64,000 nucleotides of DNA from UBA5972 sp964567685 (GTDB lineage: Bacteria > Pseudomonadota > Alphaproteobacteria > Rhodobacterales > Rhodobacteraceae), in NCBI GenBank assembly GCA_964567685.1, contig CAZMNO010000012.1:13892-77891 (forward strand), read 5' to 3'. Under the pieces are notes generated by a model. It was not told the DNA's origin, did no database searches, and was given only the letters and a program-made list of their open reading frames with translations. Positions 25,212 to 33,604 of this stretch are shown here, one piece after another. The translations under genes were made by a program, and so were the position numbers. Each line of letters begins with the position of its first letter. The stretch's first letter is position 1.

Positions 25212-27806
25212 GTGCTGCGCGCAATCTTATCGTTTTTCGGGTTTATTTTCAGTTGGATGACCACCGGCATGGTTCTTGCCGCTTTGGGAGTCGGGGCGAT
25301 TTTCTGGATGTATGGCCGTGATTTGCCCAACCACGAGCAGTTATCGCGCTATGAACCGCCGACGCTTTCGACAATCTATTCCGGCGAAGGCCGGATCATG
25401 GATGAATTTGCCCGCGAACGGCGGATATTCACACCAATCGATGAAATTCCGGAGCTCGTCAAAAACGCGTTTATTTCAGCGGAAGACAAGAATTTCTACA
25501 ATCACAAGGGCTATGATCCGCTTGGTATCATCAAGGCTGGTCTGGATGCGTTGCAGGGGGGGCGTCTGCGGGGGGCTTCCACCATTACCCAGCAGGTGAT
25601 GAAAAATTTCCTTTTGGACGGCGACCGTTCAGCCGAACGCAAGATCAAGGAAATTATTCTGGCCTCCAGACTGGAAGAAACACTCAGCAAGGAAAAGATC
25701 CTTGAGCTTTATCTCAACGAGATTTTCTTGGGTCAGAACTCTTACGGGGTAACCGCAGCGGCACAGACCTATTTCAACAAAACGCTGGAGGAGCTGACAC
25801 CGGAAGAGGCCGCCTATCTGGCCGTTCTACCCAAAGCCCCGTCAACCTATCACCCGGTGCGCAAGAAGGAGCGCGCCATTGACCGGCGCAATTTCGTTCT
25901 GCGCGAGATGGCGGAAAACGGCTATCTTGACGAGGATCTGGCCGAAGCGGCGAAAGCCGCCGATCTGCTGACCGTGCAAAGCGGTGATTTCACGCCTTAC
26001 CGCGCTTCGTTGCCCGCGCGCGACTATTTTACCGATGAAATTCGCCGCCAACTTTCCGACACGTTCGGTGAGGACGAGTTTTTCGGTGGCGGCATGACCA
26101 TTCGCGCCACAATGGACACGGTCCTGCAGAAAGAAGCCGCACTGGCGCTGCGTGACGGGCTGGAAAATTATGATCGCAAACAGGGAATATGGCGAGGCAG
26201 TCTGCACCGTTTGAGCGAAGAACAACTGGCCAGCGAAGAAGCCTGGCGCGCCGCTTTGTGGGACCTGGTGCTGCCACGCGATATCGAGGGCTGGCATGTC
26301 GCGGTTGTGCTTGATCTTTCCGATGGTGCGGCCCGCATCGGGGTTGAGGGTGAGGCCGAAGTTGAAGGCGGCCACGGGATTCCGGTTGAAGACATCGAGT
26401 GGGCAAAGCCGCTGAACGACGACGGCACACCCGGCAAGGCGATCAAAACTCCCGCTGATCTGTTAAAAATCGGCGACGTCATCCACGTCAAAAAGATTTT
26501 CGGCCCGATAGAGGATGCCGAGGTGGCCGAAGGCGAAGATCCGCCACAGGAATTCAAATACTGGTCTTTACGCCAGATCCCCGAAATTCAGGGTGGTTTC
26601 ATGGCGATGGACGTCAATACCGGACGCGTCCTGGCCATGCAGGGCGGGTTTTCCTATCAGCATTCGGTGTTCAACCGGGCAACCCAGGCAACACGGCAAC
26701 CCGGCTCGTCGTTCAAACCATTTGTCTATGCTTCGGCTCTTGATGTCGGATACACCCCGGCAACCATCGTGATTGACGCGCCGATTGAGGTGCGCACACC
26801 GCAGGGCATGTGGCGACCGCGAAATTCTTCGAACAAGTTTTACGGACCGTCACCGCTCAGAACCGGGATCGAACGGTCAAGAAATCTGATGACGATCCGG
26901 CTCGCGCAGGCCGTGGGCATGGATATCGTGGCGGCCTATGCCGAACGTTTTGGCGTCTATGACAATCTTGGCGAGCATCTGGCAAACTCGCTGGGCAGCC
27001 AGGAATCCACCCTGTTCCGCATGGTTGCGGCCTATGCGATGTTTGCCAATGGCGGGGAAAGAGTGATCCCGACGCTCGTCGACCGGGTGCAAAACCGCTG
27101 GGGCCGCACAGTTTACCGGCATGACCGACGGCGCTGTGAAGATTGTCAAGTCGCCTCATTGGGCGAGGGCTATGCGCCGCTGATTTCCAACAATCGCGTG
27201 CGCGTGATGGATGCAGTCACCGCCTATCAGCTTACCTCGATGATGCGCGGCGTGGTTGAGCGCGGCACCGCCGCCGGACAGGTGGTGCTGAACGCGCCGG
27301 TTGCCGGCAAGACCGGCACCACCAATCAGGCCAAGGATGTCTGGTTCATCGGCTTTACCCCCAATATCGTCGCCGGGTGCTACATGGGAATGGACCTGCC
27401 CCGGCCGCTCGGTCGCGGATCATATGGCGGTTCCATGTGCGGCCCTGTCTTTACCCAGTTCATGAAGAAAGCGCTGGATCTTTATGGCGTCGGCAAGTTC
27501 AAAGTGCCCGATGACGCGGTTTTCGTGAAGATCGACCGCTATTCAGGTGAACGTCTGCCCGATGACGCCACTGGCAAGAACGTGGTTTCCGAGCTGTTCA
27601 GGGTGGGAGAGGAACCGATGTTCGGCGCCCTCAGCGTGGTTGACGGCGGTTTTGCCATGGGTTCCAACCTGCCGCTCTTCAGCGAGGATGAGGCCGATCC
27701 GCTGGAAGTAGAAGACGGACAGGAAGTGACCACGCAACTGGGTGTCAAGAAAAAGATACCCAAGCGGGCGACATTCGGATCGCTTTCAAGTGGTGGCCTT
27801 TATTGA
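25212..27806 (+). CDS. mrcA: Penicillin-binding protein 1A
   Basis: Bifunctional peptidoglycan synthase anchored in the inner membrane. The 864-residue protein has a membrane helix at about 5-30, a GT51 transglycosylase domain with catalytic glutamate in FISAEDKNFYNHKGYD and GASTITQQVMKNFLL, an OB-like insert, and a transpeptidase domain with SxxK in PGSSFKPFVY, SRN (about residue 557) and KTGTTNQ. It starts at GTG, with TAGGAG about 11 bases upstream. The acidic C-terminal tail is followed by KKKIPKRATFGSLSSGGLY. Together with glmM, M23 and bactofilin it belongs to wall growth. Confidence 0.96.
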   Translation: MLRAILSFFGFIFSWMTTGMVLAALGVGAIFWMYGRDLPNHEQLSRYEPPTLSTIYSGEGRIMDEFARERRIFTPIDEIPELVKNAFISAEDKNFYNHKGYDPLGIIKAGLDALQGGRLRGASTITQQVMKNFLLDGDRSAERKIKEIILASRLEETLSKEKILELYLNEIFLGQNSYGVTAAAQTYFNKTLEELTPEEAAYLAVLPKAPSTYHPVRKKERAIDRRNFVLREMAENGYLDEDLAEAAKAADLLTVQSGDFTPYRASLPARDYFTDEIRRQLSDTFGEDEFFGGGMTIRATMDTVLQKEAALALRDGLENYDRKQGIWRGSLHRLSEEQLASEEAWRAALWDLVLPRDIEGWHVAVVLDLSDGAARIGVEGEAEVEGGHGIPVEDIEWAKPLNDDGTPGKAIKTPADLLKIGDVIHVKKIFGPIEDAEVAEGEDPPQEFKYWSLRQIPEIQGGFMAMDVNTGRVLAMQGGFSYQHSVFNRATQATRQPGSSFKPFVYASALDVGYTPATIVIDAPIEVRTPQGMWRPRNSSNKFYGPSPLRTGIERSRNLMTIRLAQAVGMDIVAAYAERFGVYDNLGEHLANSLGSQESTLFRMVAAYAMFANGGERVIPTLVDRVQNRWGRTVYRHDRRRCEDCQVASLGEGYAPLISNNRVRVMDAVTAYQLTSMMRGVVERGTAAGQVVLNAPVAGKTGTTNQAKDVWFIGFTPNIVAGCYMGMDLPRPLGRGSYGGSMCGPVFTQFMKKALDLYGVGKFKVPDDAVFVKIDRYSGERLPDDATGKNVVSELFRVGEEPMFGALSVVDGGFAMGSNLPLFSEDEADPLEVEDGQEVTTQLGVKKKIPKRATFGSLSSGGLY

Positions 27807-27823
27807 TATCAAGCGGCGCTAGC

Positions 27824-28591
27824 TCAGGAGCCTGGCGTTGACTTTCCCATCGCCTCAAACTCTTTTACGCGCTTGTCGTAATCGGGATGAAGCGTGCCAA
27901 ACAGCCGGTCCCAGAAGGAAAACATATTGGCATAGTTGACCTTGAAATGGCTGTGGTGCTGGTCGTGAAAAGTTGTCGAGATACCGGGCCAGGGTTTGCG
28001 GGCCAGTGGACTGGCCATAAACTCAAATCCCACATGCCCGATCATCGAGGCGACCTGATCAAAAACTTTATGCGCGATGAAAACCAATGGTGAAAACGGG
28101 AACACCAAAGGGCCGACCAGAAAATAGGATTGCTCCAGAAAAGTTCCGATCAGGCTGTCATTGTTGTTGGACCACGCGGTAGGCGCAATGGATACGTGAT
28201 GCTGCGCGTGAAAGCGGTAGAACGCACGCAAATGCAGCATCCGGTGGGCCCAATAGAACCAGGCGTCATAGACCACAACGCTGATGGCAAAACCGATAAT
28301 AAAATTCAGTATGCCCGGCTCCCAAAGCGCAAACAGGGTGTAGCCGTTTGCCTGCAACCAAAGCCCGGCAGCAAAGTAAAACGCAATTGTCGGCAGTGAG
28401 GTCAGCGATTGGCGGATATCGGTCGCACGGTCAGAAAACTCCCGTTTTTGAATGCGCCGCTCAGGGTGTCGTGCGGACAGCCATTCAAAGTAAAATCCAA
28501 CGGAAAAATAGAGGCAAAGCAGTATGGCCAGACTAAGCAGCCACAAATAAAACAGCCCTGAAAATCCGGTCAGAAAAAACGCAAAATCCAT
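27824..28591 (-). CDS. Sterol desaturase/fatty acid hydroxylase family protein
   Basis: A 255-residue integral membrane di-iron enzyme. The histidine clusters HRMLH, HAQHH and HDQHHSH and about four to five membrane helices define the family. Bacterial members hydroxylate fatty acids, ornithine lipids, carotenoids or hopanoids; the substrate here is open. Its 3' end is close to that of PBP1A on the other strand, and it diverges from prfB. Confidence 0.88.
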   Translation of the reverse strand: MDFAFFLTGFSGLFYLWLLSLAILLCLYFSVGFYFEWLSARHPERRIQKREFSDRATDIRQSLTSLPTIAFYFAAGLWLQANGYTLFALWEPGILNFIIGFAISVVVYDAWFYWAHRMLHLRAFYRFHAQHHVSIAPTAWSNNNDSLIGTFLEQSYFLVGPLVFPFSPLVFIAHKVFDQVASMIGHVGFEFMASPLARKPWPGISTTFHDQHHSHFKVNYANMFSFWDRLFGTLHPDYDKRVKEFEAMGKSTPGS

Positions 28592-28733
28592 GTCTTAATC
28601 CCGTTTACCGACTGTATGGTCCATTGCCAGTTGTACCAACAGCAACCAGATCATAGGTAAAAGATGCCGGGCCGGCCAGATACTTCAGGTGCCCGTGGCT
28701 GCGGGCAAAAGACGCGTCCTGCTTTACTTGTCC

Positions 28734-28762
28734 TTTACCTCAAAAGCACGCTTCAGTAAAAT
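28734..28762 (+). promoter_or_regulatory. Candidate promoter of prfB
   Basis: TTTACC (28734-28739) and TAAAAT (28757-28762) lie 17 bases apart, about 30 bases before the prfB ATG. The -35 match is moderate. Confidence 0.4.
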
Positions 28763-28792
28763 CGGCAGAAGTGGCCTCAGTTTGGGAAAATC

Positions 28793-29920
28793 ATGCGCGC
28801 TGAAATTGAAAATTTGGTTGGCGAGATCAAAAGCTCGCTTGATCTGTTGCGCCAGCGCATGGGCTGGGAAACGGCCGAGCACCGGCTGGAAGAATTCAAC
28901 GCCATGTCCGAAGATCCCAAGCTTTGGGACAATCCGGAAAAGGCTCAGACGCTGATGCGCAACCGTCAGGCGCTTGTGGATGCGATGGAAAGCTATAAAT
29001 CCATGGCACAGGACCTTGAGGATAATGTCGACCTTATCGAACTTGGCGAGATGGAAGACGATACCGAAGTCGTGAGCGACGCCGAAAAAGCCATCAAAAA
29101 ACTGGCCAAGCTGGCAGCGCAGAAAGAAATCGAGGCTTTGCTGGATGGCGAGGCTGACAGCAATGACTCGTTTCTGGAAATCAACGCCGGGGCCGGGGGA
29201 ACGGAAAGTTGTGACTGGGCTTCGATGCTGGCGCGGATGTATGTGCGCTGGGCCGAAAAACACGGCTACAAGGTTGAACTGATGGCCGAAACCGCCGGTG
29301 ATGAGGCAGGGATCAAATCGGTCACCTATCAGATCAAGGGCCATAACGCCTATGGCTGGCTGAAATCGGAAAGCGGCGTTCACCGGCTGGTGCGCATTTC
29401 GCCCTATGACAGCAACGCGCGGCGGCATACCTCGTTTTCTTCGGTCTGGGTTTATCCGGTGGTTGACGACAATATCGAGATTGATATCAACCCGGCGGAA
29501 ATCAGGGTTGATACCTATCGATCCTCGGGTGCTGGCGGGCAGCACGTGAACACCACGGATTCTGCGGTCAGGATCACCCATATTCCGACCAATATCGTGG
29601 TAACCTCTTCAGAGAAATCGCAACACCAGAACCGGGCCAATTGCATGGCCGCACTGAAATCGCGGCTTTACGAGCTGGAAATGCGCAAACGCACCGAAAG
29701 CATTCAGGAAGCGCATGACAACAAGGGCGATGCGGGCTGGGGAAACCAGATCCGTTCCTATGTGTTGCAGCCTTACCAGATGGTGAAAGATCTGCGCACG
29801 AATGAGGAAACGTCGGATACGCAAGGCGTGCTTGACGGCGACCTAGATGCGTTCATGGCTGCGGTGCTGGCGCAGGATGTCGCCGGGAAATCCCGGGCCG
29901 AGGCACAGGCAAGCGACTAA
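28793..29920 (+). CDS. prfB: Peptide chain release factor 2
   Basis: Terminates translation at UGA and UAA. The 375-residue protein has the helical N-domain, the codon-recognition region VRISPYDSNARRHTSF and the peptidyl-hydrolysis motif GAGGQHVN. The specificity tripeptide reads SPY instead of the SPF of E. coli; I recall SPY in other alphaproteobacteria. There is no programmed frameshift: the frame is continuous from the ATG, so the UGA-dependent autoregulation known in many bacteria is absent. GGGAAAA precedes the start. Confidence 0.97.
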   Translation: MRAEIENLVGEIKSSLDLLRQRMGWETAEHRLEEFNAMSEDPKLWDNPEKAQTLMRNRQALVDAMESYKSMAQDLEDNVDLIELGEMEDDTEVVSDAEKAIKKLAKLAAQKEIEALLDGEADSNDSFLEINAGAGGTESCDWASMLARMYVRWAEKHGYKVELMAETAGDEAGIKSVTYQIKGHNAYGWLKSESGVHRLVRISPYDSNARRHTSFSSVWVYPVVDDNIEIDINPAEIRVDTYRSSGAGGQHVNTTDSAVRITHIPTNIVVTSSEKSQHQNRANCMAALKSRLYELEMRKRTESIQEAHDNKGDAGWGNQIRSYVLQPYQMVKDLRTNEETSDTQGVLDGDLDAFMAAVLAQDVAGKSRAEAQASD

Positions 29921-29943
29921 GAAAGAGGGCTTGCGACACAGAA

Positions 29944-31173
29944 ATGAGCACTGCACCCGCCCCGTTTCATGTGATGACCAAGCCAATTGGTCCGCGGTGC
30001 AATATTGATTGCTCGTACTGTTACTACCTTGAAAAGGAACGGCTTTACCCAGATACGGGCAAGTTCCGAATGGCTCCGGAATTGCTTGAGCACTACATTC
30101 GAGACTATATCGCAGCCTGGGCGGACACCGGAGCAGAAGAAGTCAGTTTTTACTGGCACGGGGGCGAGCCGACGATTTTGGGGGTGGAGTATTTTCACAA
30201 TATTCTCGCCCTGCAAGACAAATACAAACCGGGCGGTGTTGAGATCATCAACTCGATCCAGACAAACGGCGTTTTGCTGGATCAGGAATGGGCGCGGTTT
30301 TTCAAAGACAACCGCTTTTTGGTTGGCCTCAGCCTTGACGGGCCGAAGAAACACCATGATCGCTATCGCTGCACCCGCGCGGGGGGTGGCACATTTGATG
30401 ATGTGATGCGCGGGTTGGAATTCCTGCAGAAGGCCGGGGTCGAATATAATGTCCTCTGTGTTGTTCACCGCTCCAACGCGCTGAAACCAAAGGAAGTTTA
30501 TGAATTCCTTCGTGGTCAGGGTATTGAATTCATCCAGTTCGTACCCATTGTCGAGCGGCTGGTCTCGGCTGATCATCTCAGCCCGCCACCACAGCTTGAT
30601 GACCCTGAAACCGACATTCCGGTCACACCCTGGAGCGTCAGCGCACGGGCTTACGGAAAATTCCTGTGCGATGTCTTTGATATCTGGGTGAAACGCGATG
30701 TCGGCAAGGTGTTCGTGCAGCTTTTCGATGTGCAGCTTGGGTTGTGGATGGGCCAGCCTTCAACCTTATGCATTTTCGGCAAAGACTGCTCGCGGGCGTT
30801 GGCGCTTGAGCACAACGGCGATCTTTATTCCTGTGATCACTACGTCTATCCCGAATACAGGCTTGGCAATATTGAATCCACGCCCATCACTGAGATGGTG
30901 CATAGTCGGCGGCAGATTGCGTTTGGGCAGGAAAAGCTGGGGGCGCTGACTGCGCAGTGCCGGTCATGCAAGTACCTCTTTGCCTGCAATGGCGGCTGTC
31001 CGAAGCATCGGTTTCTGCAGAGCAGGGATGGCGAAGACGGGCTTGATTATTTCTGCGCCTCCCACATGCAGTTTTACCGCCACGCAGGACCCAAATTGAT
31101 GGAAATGGCAGAATTGCTACGCCGGGGTCAGCCAGCTGCGATGATCATGCAAAAAGGTCGGAAGGGACGCTGA
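29944..31173 (+). CDS. Anaerobic sulfatase-maturase-type radical SAM enzyme
   Basis: A 409-residue enzyme with the radical SAM cluster motif CNIDCSYCYYLEK near residue 20 and a SPASM C-terminal domain (CIFGKDCSRALALEHNGDLYSC through CRSCKYLFACNGGCPKHRF and a final YFC), which should hold two auxiliary [4Fe-4S] clusters. Such enzymes oxidise a Cys or Ser of type I sulfatases to formylglycine. The YWHGGEPTILG segment is typical. No sulfatase gene lies in the window, so its client must be elsewhere or be of another kind. It starts 23 bases after prfB. Confidence 0.88.
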   Translation: MSTAPAPFHVMTKPIGPRCNIDCSYCYYLEKERLYPDTGKFRMAPELLEHYIRDYIAAWADTGAEEVSFYWHGGEPTILGVEYFHNILALQDKYKPGGVEIINSIQTNGVLLDQEWARFFKDNRFLVGLSLDGPKKHHDRYRCTRAGGGTFDDVMRGLEFLQKAGVEYNVLCVVHRSNALKPKEVYEFLRGQGIEFIQFVPIVERLVSADHLSPPPQLDDPETDIPVTPWSVSARAYGKFLCDVFDIWVKRDVGKVFVQLFDVQLGLWMGQPSTLCIFGKDCSRALALEHNGDLYSCDHYVYPEYRLGNIESTPITEMVHSRRQIAFGQEKLGALTAQCRSCKYLFACNGGCPKHRFLQSRDGEDGLDYFCASHMQFYRHAGPKLMEMAELLRRGQPAAMIMQKGRKGR

Positions 31174-31211
31174 AGTACAGGTCCCGTAAGCGTGGAGACT
31201 CTGCGCGTCGG

Positions 31212-31736
31212 TTATTTCCCGGCAGGTGCAGGTGCCGCTTTGGCCGCTGGTTTCGCAGCCGGGGCAGGTTTGCCAGCACTCAGCGGATCATCCTGGCGCT
31301 GAACCGAACCTTCAAAATGGGCACCGCTTTCAATCGCGATGGTCTTGTGGATGATGTCACCTTCAACCCGTGCACTGGAGGTCAGGCGAACCTTAAGACC
31401 ACGGACACGCCCAATGATACGGCCATTGACGACCACGTCGTCGGCAACGATCTCGCCCTTGACGGTGGCGCCTTCGCCGACTGTCAGGAGGTGCGCACGG
31501 ATATCACCGTCGACCATGCCTTCGATCTGCAGATCCCCGGTGGTTTTGAGGTTGCCCTTGATCACCAGATCGGATGACAGCGATGACGGGGCCGGCTTGG
31601 GCTTGGCTGCCGCAGCCACGCCCGGAACATCAGGTTTGCCGGGTTTACTGACCGGCGCGCCAGGTGCCGGAGCTGGGGCATCGCCGCCCATTGCGGGTTT
31701 CGGGGCCGGATCGTTGATTTTGCTCTTAGAAAACAT
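31212..31736 (-). CDS. Bactofilin
   Basis: A 174-residue polymer-forming cytoskeletal protein. The central beta-helical DUF583 core spans about residues 52-145 (LVIKGNLKTTGDLQIEGMVDG through IESGAHFEGSVQ), flanked by proline/alanine-rich, lysine-containing disordered tails. Bactofilins form nucleotide-free filaments at the membrane that position wall enzymes. The gene overlaps the upstream M23 peptidase gene by 11 bases; a bactofilin-M23 (LmdC-type) pairing is known in other alphaproteobacteria, where they cooperate in cell shape. Confidence 0.93.
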   Translation of the reverse strand: MFSKSKINDPAPKPAMGGDAPAPAPGAPVSKPGKPDVPGVAAAAKPKPAPSSLSSDLVIKGNLKTTGDLQIEGMVDGDIRAHLLTVGEGATVKGEIVADDVVVNGRIIGRVRGLKVRLTSSARVEGDIIHKTIAIESGAHFEGSVQRQDDPLSAGKPAPAAKPAAKAAPAPAGK

Positions 31737-33066
31737 TTCTTGCTGCCTTGATATAATTCATTGGATTGACCGATTTGCCCCCGATACGAACTTCGTAGTG
31801 CAAGTGGGATCCGGTCGATCGGCCAGAGCTTCCCATATCACCAATTCGATCCCCGCGCGAGACCCTTTGTCCCTTCTTCACGCGAATTTTTGACAGATGC
31901 GCGAACCGGGTTTCAAATCCCATGGCATGGCGGATCTTGATGACGCGACCATATCCGCCAGCCCAACCGGAGAATGTTACGACACCGTCAGCGGTGGCAT
32001 AAAGTGGTGTGCCAACCGCCGCTGCCATATCCACGCCGTCATGCATGCGACTTTTCCCCGATGTCGGGTGTCGCCGCCAGCCGTATCCGCTGGTCAGGCG
32101 ATAAGAGTTTTTAACCGGCATGGCAAAAGGTGTCCGTTCCGCAGCGATTCTGAGAAGATTGACCTTGTCCATCTCCGTCAGCAATGCGTTGGCTTTGGAG
32201 GACGCGGGATCTTCCGGCTCGCCTTTGGTTGAAACAGCAAGCGGGGTCAAGGGGCCGCCCATGCCGGAATAACCGGATTTGACATCCTCCAGCAATTTGT
32301 CCGTCGACAGGCCAACATTCTCAAACATCTTTTCAAGCGGGCTGATCGATACGGTCACCGCCTCTTCCAGGCGCGAGAATATCCGCTCGTTGCGTTCCTC
32401 GGTCAGCTTGGCCAGATGTCTGAGGCGGGCCATCTTTTCTGACATTTTCCGGGTTTCATCGATCATCCCGTCGCGTTGGCTGACCGTTTCGGCAAGCGCT
32501 GCATTAAGGTAATCCAGCGTCGCTTCGGTTTCTTCGGCCACCCCGGCCAGAGTGCTGGTGCTGCCGGTTACGCTTTGCAGTTCGGCCAGCAACTTGTCTG
32601 ACTGGCTTTCAGCCCGGTCACGTTCTTTCATGGTTTTGCGCAGGGTGCGCTGAATGACCTCGATGCCCGTTTCCAGTTCTTTGCGCCGATCCTCTGAAGC
32701 AAGCAGGGCCGACTGCTGGCCCGAGATCTGTTCAAGCGCCACATAAAACCGCTCCTGCGCTTTTTGCGCTTCAAGCGCGCGCTTGTCACGTTCCGAGGAC
32801 AAAGCGTTCAGGCGGGTTTCATAATCCAGTTGCTGCAGCTCGGCCTGTTCGTTCTGGCTGCTGGCAGAAAGCACCCCGACCAGATAGGCGGAAGAGGCAA
32901 AAATCGACCAGCCAAAGAACAGCAAAGAAGTGGAGATCAGAATGAATTGAGTAAGCGGTGTCAGGCGCAAAAAGCGCGTGGACGTATCGGTCCTGAGATA
33001 AAGGCGCTGTTCGGGAAGGTGCTTTTCGGCGATCAGGTGTAATCTGCGTTTCAGGCGCGTCTTCAA
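31726..33066 (-). CDS. Membrane-anchored M23 (LytM) peptidase with coiled coil
   Basis: A 446-residue protein with a basic cytoplasmic N-terminus (RLKRRLHLIAEKHL), one membrane helix at about residues 38-62, a long coiled coil (about 75-240; the N-terminal part resembles DUF5930) and a C-terminal LytM domain. The zinc site is intact: MHDGVDMAA and GSHLHYEVRIGG. It should cleave peptide cross-links in the periplasm. Translation begins at TTG, supported by AGGGGAAG six bases upstream. It overlaps the bactofilin gene, so the pair is one operon. Confidence 0.92.
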   Translation of the reverse strand: MKTRLKRRLHLIAEKHLPEQRLYLRTDTSTRFLRLTPLTQFILISTSLLFFGWSIFASSAYLVGVLSASSQNEQAELQQLDYETRLNALSSERDKRALEAQKAQERFYVALEQISGQQSALLASEDRRKELETGIEVIQRTLRKTMKERDRAESQSDKLLAELQSVTGSTSTLAGVAEETEATLDYLNAALAETVSQRDGMIDETRKMSEKMARLRHLAKLTEERNERIFSRLEEAVTVSISPLEKMFENVGLSTDKLLEDVKSGYSGMGGPLTPLAVSTKGEPEDPASSKANALLTEMDKVNLLRIAAERTPFAMPVKNSYRLTSGYGWRRHPTSGKSRMHDGVDMAAAVGTPLYATADGVVTFSGWAGGYGRVIKIRHAMGFETRFAHLSKIRVKKGQRVSRGDRIGDMGSSGRSTGSHLHYEVRIGGKSVNPMNYIKAARNVF

Positions 33067-33604
33067 TGAACTTCCCCTGTTAGGTTCCCAAGTCCTACAT
33101 GTCGCTTGAGTGAGGCGAGCAGCAGATTACTGGAGTTTTCTAACAAACATGCCGGTGCCAATTCAACTCTTTTCAACCGCGTCATAGTTGTCGTTTACTA
33201 ATTGGAAACAATCACGAATTATTCACATGAATAGGGTGCGGAACCGGAGTTGTTCACAGGCAAAATCCGGGTTGCTCACCCGGTCGGCCCCCATCTGTCT
33301 TTGCCACTAAGCCTTGAAATTACGGCGTGTTTGGAGCCCAACCCGGCAGGCAGTCAAATTGCCGGGCCAGAAACCACATGGGATTCGCCCAAACTATCCA
33401 CAGGGCTTGAATGTCCGGAGGTTCTGCTTCTTTGCGGAAATGAGGGATATAACCGGCGGGATTCTGCCAGTTTTTGCGCCCTCAGAAAGGCCAAAATGGT
33501 TTCTGTACCGGTCTTGTGTTGCTATTGCGGTTGAAATCGGAAATGACAAGCCCGAGCTGTTTCGGGGTACGAAACAACGATCTTCCTTTGCTCACTGATA
33601 GTAG
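33067..33604. other. 538-base non-coding gap
   Basis: It separates the divergent M23 and AsmA-like genes and must hold both promoters. I see no convincing gene. Small hairpins occur at 33342-33366 (7-bp arms CCCGGCA/TGCCGGG) and 33558-33576 (TGTTTCG/CGAAACA). One DnaA-like box, CTATCCACA, lies at 33394-33402, which alone does not suggest an origin. Confidence 0.5.

Noticed and set aside
28793..28900. Programmed frameshift in prfB
   Set aside because: The RF2 frame is continuous from the ATG; no in-frame UGA near codon 25.
33394..33402. DnaA-box-like CTATCCACA in the 538-base gap
   Set aside because: It is a single 8/9 match with no cluster of boxes or AT-rich unwinding region, so it does not indicate an origin.
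33250..33598. Two overlapping plus-strand frames of 94 codons in the M23/AsmA gap
   Set aside because: No ribosome site, odd composition and mutual overlap; treated as non-coding.
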